From assembly GCF_016097555.1 (NCBI RefSeq), contig NW_024533024.1, forward strand, positions 48,012 through 112,011: a stretch of DNA of 64,000 bases, read 5' to 3'. Positions within the stretch are counted from its first letter, which is position 1; each line of letters starts with the position of its first letter. The position numbers were made by a program, and so were the translations under genes. Positions 12,401 to 24,558 of the stretch are shown here, one piece after another. Under the pieces are notes generated by a model. That model ran no database searches and had not been told where the DNA came from. It saw only the letters and a program-made list of their open reading frames with translations. Source of the DNA: Gigantopelta aegis (taxonomy: Eukaryota; Mollusca; Gastropoda; Neomphalida; Peltospiridae).

Positions 12401-14018
12401 ATGTAATGGAAATCTTAATAAAACTTTTTTTGAATGGTCATGTTAAATATTTTAGAAAATGGTCAAATTTGTAAGTAGTTAGTTAGTTAGTATTATTATT
12501 ATATATTTAATGATAGGGTGGACTTTATTATTGTAATGGGAAGTTTTATTTGTCTCTGTATTGAAGTTAGTATTAATGACATAACTTGGGTAAAGATATC
12601 TGGCAATAGTACGTCCAATCAAATTATTAAGGTAATTAAACAATATGTCATCATTATTACATCATATAATAATATATATTTTTAGACTGCTTCGGTTAAA
12701 AAAGATTACTTTTTTCTAATACGCATTACAACAGTTCTAGCTAGCAGAATGTTGAGGTATTCCTTTCAATATATTATTAATAATGTGTTCTTTATTTTAT
12801 TTAGTGTGTTATTATTACTTGGTATTGTCTTCTATTTCTACTCTATTATTGGTATGGAAATATTTAGTGGTCGTAATAACAGAGTATTTCCTGATGTTGG
12901 TAATATAAAACACAATAATAATAATAATAATAATATATTAATATTGTGGTTTATATAGTGTTAATGCTTCATATGGTGTTGGACAATATTATTCAAATAA
13001 TGGATCAATTCGGGATGATCCTAATCTTTTATTGGCTAAATAACTTTGACAATATTGGGCGAAGTTATGGTAAGTGATAATATTTAACTTGTTATAATAT
13101 GATGTTATTATATAGTGACATTGTATGAAGAAATGGTTGTTATAACTGGTTTATTCAAATGGTAAGATGTTATATCATGTGACAATCACATGACTAATTT
13201 AATGTAGGAGGGTTTTGTAACAACCACAAATCAATTTGCTCCGTATTTTTTATCTTTTTTTGGATCACTTCAACAGTAAATAGTTTGTCTATTAAATTAT
13301 ATAATGATTACTCCTGTTTCTATTAGTTAGTAGTTAATACCGCTATTGTCTATATTGTGGATGCCTTTGAATCTGGTATATTGGTATTAAAAGTGCTAAA
13401 TTAGACAGTAATGATCAGGAGAATGCATCATCAGGTAATTATAATAACTTTTACATATGATGTTAATTTTTGTATATAGAACTGAAAAAAGTAGTTCAAA
13501 TCAAATTAAGTGAAGATGATGTTGATAATTTGCAGAAAATAATTTTATAACTCTAAATTATCATAAAAAAGAAGAAGTGGTCATTTTATGAATGGTTACG
13601 TCGACAAAGAACAGTTCAACCTCGTACAATAAAGTAGGTGGAGTTATTAGTTATAATATTATAGTTATTACTGGTTTATTACTAGTTATATAAAGGAGAG
13701 TTCCGTGGAAGAGGTTAATGAATAATGATGACTTGAGAATGTTTATATATAGTAATGAACTCAAGGTGAGAGACCACACCCATCATTACTAGACATTACT
13801 TCATATATTGTAGGAATGGAATGAAGAATATGATATAAAACGAAAGACACCACATGAAAATGTGTTCTCAAGTTATCGTGAATCTCCAAGAAGTTTTCAT
13901 TAAAGAAGTGTTACACTATATATGGATAAAAACAAAGAACTTATTCTTTTATTTACTGGGGTTGAGACAATGTATATATACGTACACTTGCTGCTTAGAC
14001 AATTTGTATTACACTATA
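9485..14018 (+). CDS. Two-pore channel, copy B (heavily frameshifted)
   Basis: Tandem paralogue of copy A, collinear exon by exon: N-terminal exon (ATG 9485, EDNVSLINSLSS), DNHK exon, HHPIFYWSVLLAALY region (about 9800), S4-region exon (about 10,000), pore I exon HPDVFLESYYKSPVAP (about 11,355), EF-hand-like QDNNGHLSWEEF (about 11,810), and pore II and C-terminal exons (13,110-14,000). Compared with A and C it carries many single-base gains and losses, mostly in A or T runs, so few exons stay open. An extra stretch of about 700 bp (10,390-11,110) sits in one intron and contains a large imperfect hairpin. It could be a decaying gene, or a functional gene in error-prone sequence; the extra errors are hard to separate from real decay. 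The end is approximate. Confidence 0.75.
10772..10831. repeat. Imperfect inverted repeat, about 28-bp arms
   Basis: The left arm begins CTACATAAACAGTAGTA and the right arm ends TACTTGTTTATGTAG, with a loop of only a few bases. It lies in the roughly 700-bp stretch that copy B has and copy A lacks, as expected for a small MITE-like insertion, though no matching second copy was found in the window. Confidence 0.75.
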
Positions 14019-14317
14019 TAAACTGTTAACTACACTTTACAACTAATACTGACTCTATTAACAATGTAATAAAGAAATAATATAATTGGTACTAGTTTAA
14101 TTATATGTTGAACTGTTACACTCGTAAAATAATTTTACTCTCTTTTTGTATTCTCTTATATCATTATAATTATTTAATTGTAATGTTTTTGATTTTTTTT
14201 TGTGAGTGTTTGTAGACACCTGAGGTTGTTAGGAGACCTCTTACATAAATACTATTTAATTGTTACTTTAACACTCTTGGTTCTATCCTAATGAGTTACA
14301 AAGTGGAAATAATAAGA

Positions 14318-14735
14318 ATGAATGCTGTAAAGGAAGACAATGTTAGTCTCATTAACTCTCTATCATCTATTTATACTTCAATGGAGGAAGTATCAAATGA
14401 TGGTAAGGACTATACTTCTCCTATTGTTGTTGTCAGTATTTTTGCTTTTGTTTATATATAGTAATGAACTCAAAGTGAGAGACCACACCCATCATTAGTA
14501 GACAATACTTCATATACTGTAGGAATGGAATGAAGAATATGATATAAAACGAAAGACACCACATGAAAATATGTTCTCAAGTTATCATGAATCTCCAAGA
14601 AATTTCATTAAAGAAGTGTTACACTATATATGGATAAACAAAGACATTATTCTTTTATTTACTGGGTTGAGACAATGTATAGAGTTAAATTATATTACAT
14701 TTGATTGTTTTAACACAATTCAGACTGTATTTTAA
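14318..14735 (+). CDS. Two-pore channel, copy C: first exon joined to the last exons
   Basis: Exon 1 (ATG 14,318) reads MNAVKEDNVSLINSLSSIYT and is the cleanest version of this exon in the array. Its intron 1 donor is intact. The next exons are the penultimate and last ones of the channel: a short exon ending near 14,480, then EWNEEYDIKRKTPHENMFSS, YHESPRNFIKEVLHYIW, stop TAA 14,735. All membrane segments and both pores are missing. The breakpoints fall inside introns, so the splice signals needed to join the two ends are kept. It looks like an internal deletion of a third tandem copy. Whether it is expressed is unknown; a cytosolic peptide of about 100 residues would result. Confidence 0.65.
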
Positions 14736-14768
14736 CCAGCTTCTTTGCGTGAATTTCTACTTTCAGAA

Positions 14769-17226
14769 TTATTTCCCATTAATGAATATTACTATACTTA
14801 AAACATTTAGAGTCCTAGCCACTTCAGGATGGTCATCGCCATGGATACCACGTTTGTGCAATGAGAGCCAAGTCTAAGTACTTTTTGGCACTGATGATAT
14901 CACCTGTAGATATGTAGGCGTGGCCTAAATCAGTAACTGTGGTTGCTACCAACTTTCTCTGCTTTTTTGGTATGTCACCATCTGAAGGAATAGTTTTGAA
15001 ATAAACCTAATGCTTTCTCTAACTTCTCTCGACAAAGTTGTCTCTCTCCAAGACTAGCATAAACTAGACCCAGTGTTGACAACGAGGCAGCTAAATCAAT
15101 TGATTGAGTGGGTGTTCTGAGATGTGAAGATGTCTGCTCATGTAAGGCAATGGCTGAAATAAGTAGTTCTTTAGCTGAACCATAATCTCCTTTATAATAT
15201 TGTATTTCAGCCATTGCTGTCAATGTATTAGCTATCTCCTGGTGAGTTGATCCAAATGCTTCTCTCATTGATTCCAACAATGTACAATACTGGTTATAAA
15301 TACTGGTTTTGGACAGTTTGAAAAACTAGCTTCTATAGATAACAAACCAGCTTGACATCTGAGTAGATCTCGTTCAGCTAACTGGTTTGACCAGACTAAC
15401 TCTAGATGAGGTTTTAATATATCGTCGCATGGTGAGATCTTCAGGATCTCTACTGAGATATTTAAGTTCATTGGTCAGAGTATTAACAACACGATGACAA
15501 TGAGATATTAGGTGAACATACTGATAATAACTAATGTCATTAGTCATTAATTTGTATTGTTCTTCAGTCAGTACTTTGCCCTCTTTTAGACCAGGAAGGT
15601 TTGACCGAAATTTAATGAGAGAGCTAGTTTGAATCAAAACTCCAGAACTTTTTTAACCATGCTGTTTTATTCCAATAATCTTGTGCTATCTTCTTCAAAT
15701 GTTCTTCCTCCATTCGAGGTACAGTGTACGTCAAGAAATGGTTGCTAAGGTGATGTCTACAGCTGGCATGAACAGTGAACAGCTCTAATTGACCTATTGT
15801 TCGAGATCGAATAAAAGGAGAAAGACGAAGTGATTTTATAAGATCTGCAAAGACAGAGGCTGAACAGGAGTACTCTCCAGAGGAGGGGATGTCCCTCCAA
15901 TAAAAGGCAATTTACTCTTAATTAAAGAGATATAAGATGTTGATGAAGGTGGTGGTACAAGGGGTGTGATAGTAGGTGTGTCTTCCAAGAGAGAGGAGGA
16001 TTGTGCTGATGACAATTTATAAAAAGGATACTTCAAATGTTGCTTTATTGTTGTTGAAGGGATAGGATAGTCAGTGTCACAGAAAGAAAGGAAGTCTAAA
16101 GAATGTAAAAATGGCTGTCAGCAGCACACAATGCTTCTATATAGAGTCCCATAACTTTGTTGAGCACATGACTATCATGTGATTCCTTCAGTATATCACA
16201 AGACTCCTTTAACATGTCATGATAGTCAGATACAATGGTAGTAATATCAATCTTAGTGTTGTCAGCAGATTTATAGAAATGAGAGTAAAGACGTGTGGTC
16301 AATGCAGCTAGAGCAATAGTAAGTGGAGAATAATGGAGATAAGATAATAGCTCATTAATGATTTGATTAGCTGGGCATCAGGAAAGGAATTTGGTTAATT
16401 TCAAGAACAACTCATTTGCTTCTTTCTGTGATAACCTGTAATAATTACATCACAACCAGTCACATGACATGATGTAAGAGACTTACCCTTGAGTTAATGA
16501 GATATGTCCAGTTAATGAAAATGGTATTATCTCTTCTTTACTTGTCAGCAAAATGTAGCCTTTACGATACATACGATTATTGACCAAACCCTCTAATGAA
16601 CTCTTAATAATAGGGTAAGACTCTCCACATACTCCATCCACAATAAGCAGCCATTTTTGCTTTTTGTGTACTTAATTTGTTTAGAACTGTCAACATAGAT
16701 TGTTTAACTTTATCGTCATGACAACCATTGCTTGATGAATACAACTCTTGTCTTTTTATTCCAAGCAAGCCTGCTACAAGTTGACAGACTGGTCTAACAG
16801 GTTTAGACTAGTAGCATCAAGATAGACTACAATAGGTTTTGAAGATTCTTTACGTGATATTCGAGGAGAACTAACTGTTAAAAATTGCTTAACAAACTGT
16901 AGAGTGAGCTCAGTCTTGCCACTACCAGAGGGTCCTGTTACCATGACAACAGATGGTTTCTGACTAAAGACAGAAGGAAGGAGGTGAAGTAGAGTGGACA
17001 GTTCTTTCTCTCGTGGTACAGTAAGGGTGAGAGGTATGAGGAGGGAGGACAGAAAGCTGAGGCTGATCTTCTTACGACTCTTAGGAATGAATGATTCAAC
17101 AATTAATAATACGGTTAAGACACACACCTCCAATACAAGAGAGACCCTAGCAAACGGATCATTCTTGATGTAATAGACTGCTTTCCTTAGTGGATTGCGA
17201 GGGGGTGTGGTCTTTGAAGGAAACAT
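14769..17226 (-). CDS. STAND-type P-loop NTPase with TPR repeats and an N-terminal membrane segment
   Basis: Possible signalling NTPase; substrate and role unknown. The N-terminus (start 17,226, MFPSKTTPPRNPLRK) is followed by a hydrophobic stretch at residues about 28-46 (SLVLEVCVLTVLLIVESF), then Walker A GPSGSGKTEL (residues 98-107), a Walker B-like WLLIVDG (about 16,640), and LTSKEE and the LSQKEANELF / SPLTIALAALTTRLY segments typical of STAND ATPases. The C-terminal half is helical with TPRs: GDYGSAKELLISAIALHE, LGLVYASLGERQLCREKLEK and, near the end, GDIISAKKYLDLAL and GIHGDDHPEVARTLNVL, as in kinesin-light-chain and nephrocystin-3 repeats. Several one-base indels interrupt the frame. 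It ends at the TAA at 14,769. An ATG in another frame at 17,341 is a less likely start. Similar TPR-STAND proteins are abundant in non-bilaterian animals. Confidence 0.75.
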
Positions 17227-17451
17227 TACTTATTGAACGATGTGTCTTTTTAGGTAAGTGAGCCATTACTTGGTTGAGTGGGTGGGGCTTAAGATATCGC
17301 CATCCTGCTGTAAGCCTTAATGAATGCCAATATGCCATCATGGTTTGGGTAAATGCAAATTTACCGTCCTTTGTTAAACTGTACCAAAAAAGGAATCACA
17401 TTACATGTACTTCAATATATCTTATTTATTCTAATTATAAAAAAAGAAATA

Positions 17452-17613
17452 TTACCTTTTATTTATAGCACAAAGTGACTGGAATTCTTGCCACTCTTTC
17501 TCACACTTTTCTTTCTTCCAATTATTCTTCTCTAAACACACTTTCAGAGCTTGATATTCACAGGCAGTCTGGATCTTCACTGTCTTCACAGTAGCTTCTT
17601 CTGAAGTTTCCAT
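17452..17613 (-). CDS. Small cysteine-containing protein (53 aa), CHCH-like
   Basis: A single intact ORF, METSEEATVKTVKIQ followed by ACEYQALKVCLEKNNWKKEK and CEKEWQEFQSLCAINKR. The four cysteines lie in a helix-turn-helix-like layout (C-X7-C, then C-X10-C), close to but not the same as the twin CX9C layout of mitochondrial intermembrane-space proteins. It may belong to the CHCH superfamily, or it may be the first exon of a longer protein, because AAAAG/GTAATA at the end could be a splice donor. It starts 78 bp from an oppositely directed small gene; the spacer holds a palindromic E-box and an NRF-1-like site, which would suit a nuclear gene for a mitochondrial protein. Confidence 0.5.
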   Translation of the reverse strand: METSEEATVKTVKIQTACEYQALKVCLEKNNWKKEKCEKEWQEFQSLCAINKR

Positions 17614-17621
17614 GTACAGCT

Positions 17622-17653
17622 ACCCACGTGGGTGTATCGAGTACGCATGCGCA
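17622..17653. promoter_or_regulatory. Bidirectional promoter sites: E-box and NRF-1-like palindrome
   Basis: ACCCACGTGGGT (17,622-17,633) is a perfect palindrome around CACGTG. CGCATGCGCA (17,644-17,653) matches the NRF-1 core. Both lie in the 77-bp spacer between two divergent starts (17,613 minus and 17,691 plus). A full NRF-1 palindrome also occurs in the CCT6/malectin spacer. Confidence 0.6.
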
Positions 17654-17690
17654 AAATAGTTAAAAAGAGGATCACATGAGCGCGAAAAAA

Positions 17691-17910
17691 ATGGCGACTG
17701 ATGAAGAATAAGGAGGTAAACCTACCACCAAGTGAAGAAGACCTCAAAAAAGATTTAAAGAGAAAGCGACTGTACTTTTTACACTAATTTACAATTAATA
17801 TCAGGAGTTATCTCGTAGCTCGTACATCACGTAGTACTGGTTCAATTAGACGATATAGTTCAGGGCAGTTTGTCACCTTCAGGAAAGGAAGAGTTCCTGG
17901 TACTGCTTGA
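17691..17910 (+). CDS. Small basic protein (about 62 aa), unrecognised
   Basis: ATG 17,691 opens MATDEE. If one base is missing after this, the frame continues KEVNLPPSEEDLKKDLKRKR to a donor at 17,771. A 33-bp intron would then join to SYLVARTSRSTGSIRRYSSG, FVTFRKGRVPGTA and stop TGA 17,910. The composition is strongly basic with an acidic, proline-containing start. I do not recognise a family. Support: good codon continuity on both sides of a proper GT-AG intron, and a position opposite another gene's start with shared promoter sites. The indel and the tiny intron make the model tentative. Confidence 0.4.
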
Positions 17911-18080
17911 CTCCAGTATCACGTGATAAAACAGTAAAATCACGTGAGACTATTTGAACTCTAAGTTGTGCAGAACATTGTCAATGCAGTGCCTTCAACT
18001 CAATGTCGTCATATCAAGTAAGTCGATATGGTTGCTATGGAAACCACAAGTCATCCTTGATATAGGATTCGAGAGGGAAG

Positions 18081-20226
<2,146 letters not shown>

Positions 20227-20576
20227 TAGTTGACTCCGCCCACCTTAGGAACCAATATGTCTGTCTGTCACTCTATCTCTTGCGATCTATTAACTTTCCT
20301 TCGTGTTTCAAAAATAGCTGTCATAATGAATGACATAATAATAATAACAACTATGATGTATTTTGAATATTAAGTTAATTTTCTATCATGTCTGCACTGT
20401 GTAGTGCTGTAAATATAATATATACATTGTGAATGATAATAGTATTCTCTTTCTCTCTGTCTGTCTCTCTCTATTCCAACATAATAAATTCCCACAGTCT
20501 AAACATATTATTATAATTTGTATTTCCACACACTGTTTTACTCCTTGTTCATAACTAGCTATAGCATGCCAATTGA

Positions 20577-21215
20577 GGAAACTGGAAACGACAAGCTATT
20601 ACCTCACATCCTGGATGTACCTCTTGTTGGATTTTATGCCCTAAAGACTTCATCTATATAACAAAATAAAAATTTATCTATTGTTTAATAGCATACCATT
20701 TCTTTCACTCCAAAGAATAAGATAGTGTCATAACATTGCAAGTTGACCTGTTGTGGTAAGGGTTGAGGGATTCATTTAATAACCACACTCACTCACAGTC
20801 CATAAATCTTGCCAATAGACACATGTATTTTATTAACACCATGATATAATGCACTAATACGAGATGTCCAGACTAACCAAAAATTAAGTTCAATACCTTC
20901 AACATAATGACCTTGTTTAGCTAATGATATTACCTTTGAGGAGAAAAAATATTTGACCACACCCACTGACACAACCCACTTACCACTCTCCCATCACCAC
21001 TCCCAGGTCGACAATACGTTTTGGAGGTCCTGTTAAATGGACGTCACTCGTGATATTTGTGAAGGTGTGGCTGGAACATAGGGTAAGCAATATTTTCGTA
21101 ATGCTGGTGATATAAAGGGGATAACTCCTATCATTATGCCAATTCCAGCCCCACCAATGATCCAACCTAACCATTTAGCTCGCTTGGTCCATTTACTATC
21201 TTTATCAGGTGACAT
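20577..21215 (-). CDS. ATPSCKMT: ATPSCKMT/FAM173-like lysine methyltransferase
   Basis: Mitochondrial methyltransferase family; FAM173B (ATPSCKMT) methylates ATP synthase c-subunit. Exon 1 (start 21,215) reads MSPDKDSKWTKRAKW, then a membrane-anchoring LGWIIGGAGIGIMIGVIPF, then ALRKYCLPYVPATPSQI. VHLTGPPKRIVDLG follows, with SAM motif I GSGDGR recoverable after allowing one missing base (as written it reads GVVMGEW). Further exons: VISLAKQGHYVEGIELNFWL (about 20,930), ISALYHGVNKIHVSI, then CYDTILFFGVKEM (about 20,730) and HPGCEVIACRFQFPQ (about 20,610). An indel obscures the last segment, so the stop is approximate. The membrane-anchor plus LRKxCLPxVPAT arrangement is diagnostic of FAM173. 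Confidence 0.82.
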
Positions 21216-21345
21216 GTGTTAAAGAAAAGTTATTGAATGAGTAAAATGGTTGTATAGTAATAACCGTAATTAATCTAATTACCCAGAAATGTGAAATTGC
21301 TTTTGTGCACATATTGGCGGGTTATTCAACAATCTGAAACAAAAT

Positions 21346-24227
21346 ATGGAGAATCTAGGCCTCCCTAGTCGTAAGAAACTTGTAGATGGTCCTTCAAAGT
21401 CAAAGACCCTCAGGAATACCAAGGCCAAATACTATGAGTCGAATTAGTATAGCTAGTAGTCGGTCTAGCATGGCTGGGGTCGGGAGAACCAGCACTTCAA
21501 ATGGAAGGTCTGCTGGTGGTCTTCCTAGAGCAAGTTGTACTGACAGAAGAAGGTACGAAAAAAAATAACAATGTTGTAGTATTAGTATAGTCTATAGCTC
21601 AAGGTCTAGTATTTATGGTCAAAATGCCCCAAACATGGCCTTCAAGAAAGACCCAAGACCTCTCAGTGATAAATGTAAGTATTGTTATATACATTATAGT
21701 GATAAATATTGTATGTTCTCTTTAGCTTACCAACAGGATGTATAAAGAGACTATGTTCAGTAAGATCTTTATGTACTATTGTATGAAGAATGTTTTGTAG
21801 TTTCTTACAGAAATGAACTTTCCACGAGAAGTTAGACCACGCACTCTTCAAGCTCCATCGACTAAAGAGTTTATTTACATATTAAATGTAAGATATTATA
21901 AATCCATATATGGTTATCATTGCTCTCTAGTTTATCTTAGAGCATCTTGAACCATCTCTAGTTATATCTGGATTTAAACTTGAAGAAGAAATACCATTTA
22001 CTCTCAATATTTAGGGTATATCTCCTTGTAATTAATTAATTAATTATCTAATTAATTTAGTTACCCCTTTCCAGTCAGTAAGCATCATCTCCTGTCTATT
22101 GGTAGTCCTCACTCTTGGCCTATTATGTTGGGAATGTTGATGTGGTTTATGGATGTAAGTCACATGACTCTCACATGATATCTACGATACATCTCTAGGG
22201 TGTTCAACAAGATATGACCTCAGGTATTATGTTTGGTAGAAATGGTGACTTTGATGAACAGGATAGAAGAGAGGTTATCTTGTCTGTCTGTCTTTCCAAA
22301 TATTGTTCTTTCTTTTAGACTGTATTTGAACAAAATAACAATTTATATCGTATTTATCTTGAGGAGGGGAATGACAGTGAAGAGTTTCAATATATGGTAG
22401 AACAAAAGAAGAGTGTATTAAGTATGTTTAAAAATAAATATATTATATTGTATTATTATATTATATATATTATATTGTATTATATTATAGAGACTGGTTT
22501 GAAAGAAAAAGAAGAAGGTACTTTTATTGTTTTGTTTGAATTTCTTTATGAGTGTTCATTTTATGAATATTGATGGACTCTTTCTCAACAGAACTTGAAA
22601 AAGTTGACAGAAGAACAGAAAAAAATAGAAACATTACGAGATGAGTTATCTCTGTCATCAGTAAGTAACAATGACTATAATAAAACAAGTTATTATCATT
22701 TCTCATTATTAAAGATAGCGACATTACAAGCTAACATTCAAGAAATCAAGACTAATACGTAAGAATGCACACGTACATGTACATTATTAAATATATTATG
22801 ATATATATATATATATATATATACATAATACATGGATATAGTACATATATGAGTACCTGTACATGTTTATATTTGTTATTATATATTGTATCATACATGT
22901 ACATCTCCTATATATTATTATTGAACTATTATTATAGTGAGGCTGAATACAAATCACTTGAGACAGAGTTAATATACCAACAATAGAAGTACATGAAAGC
23001 AGTACACAAGAGGTTGTTGCTCACAAAGAAGACATTGGTCTGTCTTAAAATAATAATGTTCTCACATTGTATTGACAATATTATAGAGGCTAAAATTACT
23101 TCAGCTAAAACTCACATATCTGAACTTCAAGAGCATATTAAAACTCAACCGTATGAGTGCTAATGTGGCAAAAAAAATTACGTAAAGAGATAAAAGATAA
23201 ACAAGATAGTTTATCAAAAATGTATCAATTAAGAGATGAAGCATATCAAAGAGTCGGAGAATTACAAATGATACACAATCAGAATGTATCAAAAATTGAT
23301 ACAATCTGTCGTCAAGTTAATGATGGTCTTCGTAAATAACTGGCATACTTCCTGATGCTTCATGTATAACACCATTGGATTACAATACAAGTAAACGTGC
23401 TGATCCTGGAGTATTGATACAATTAATTGAACAAAATAAAAGGATCAAAGTAATAATAATTCCATTAAAATAATTCATTATTTGTTTTATTATTATTAGA
23501 TTGGATTACAACAACTTACTGAAAGGTTGTCAAGTAATATATGTGAAACAGAACGTGATATCATAACTACTGAGGCTATTAAGTCATCGGTAACTAACTT
23601 TATAAAATGAGTTATTATTTGAATTTTTTGCTGATAGTTACAAAATGAACTGGTCAAGAAACAGTTAGAAGTTGAGAACATTGAACAAACAGTAGAGAGA
23701 GAAAAAAAAATCTCTTGAACAAGCAAAAAAAGTAATTTTTCACAAAATTGTTCTAATTATCTTCATCTTTAAAAAGGAACATGAAAATACTATGAGATCA
23801 GATTTAGCAGAGAAAACTAAACTAGAAGAACAATTACTCTCTTTACAGACATTCATACAAGACAAAAGTGTTGTAGAGAGACAATTGGCTGATGTTAAAG
23901 CTAGGGTATGTAGACTATAAACACATTGTATCTTGTCATTCTCTTTGTTCTTAGCTCTGAAGAAGAGATTCTAATTTTATCTGGTAAAATTGCTGAAAAA
24001 ACAGAGTCTTTACAAGAATTGTGTGTCGTATTAACACAGTTTCTTGAAGCTGAAAAGGTGAGTATTAATAAAATCATTAAAGTGTGAATGTGAGTAGAGT
24101 CAAATAACTTGGCATGAAGTGTCTCATTACTTTAACATTTCTTGTAGAATGAGATGTCTACATTTTATGAAAATATGATGAATTAGTCAGTATATTTCAA
24201 AAAATCAAGCCACCTGCTATTAAAAGT
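21346..24227 (+). CDS. NDC80: NDC80/HEC1 kinetochore subunit
   Basis: Microtubule-binding subunit of the NDC80 complex. The N-terminal tail (ATG 21,346) is basic and Ser/Arg-rich (NTMSRISIASSRSSMAG), as expected for the Aurora-regulated tail. KKDPRPLSDK and CIKRLCSFL start the calponin-homology domain (about 21,640-21,750). It continues LQAPSTKEFIYILN, FKLEEEIPFTL, then SIGSPHSWPIMLGMLMWFMD (about 22,100). From about 22,320 the protein is coiled coil (KKLTEEQKKIETLRDELS-like, KYMKAVHKRL-like) until about 24,220. About 20 short introns. Frameshifts near 21,385, 23,160 and 23,335. The C-terminus (YDELVSIFQKIKPPAIK) lies near 24,220; the exact stop is not resolved. Confidence 0.9.
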
Positions 24228-24558
24228 AAATATTCTATATACCTCCTGACCCAAACCATAATTGTATTATATTATGAACTAATATTGCTGTCTGTGTCTG
24301 TTGTTAATGACAAGTGGTAGTTGTTTAATTACATTATTTCTTTATTGTTATTATAGTAATTGTTTAATGTAATTAATATATCAAATTATAATATTATGGT
24401 TAAAGATGGATGCCATCAAAATAAATCTGCCATTGTAGTGTTGATGAAAATTGGAAATGAATGAATACATAAACATTAAAATCATATTATCCCATTTTAA
24501 GATGTAGTTATTGTTGTTATGATGATAGCGGTTTAACACAGCTTGTAAATTATCGAGT

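Noticed and set aside
9485-14018. Calling channel copy B a definite pseudogene
   Set aside because: Its indels are of the same kind as those in essential genes of the window; without corrected sequence decay and error cannot be separated.
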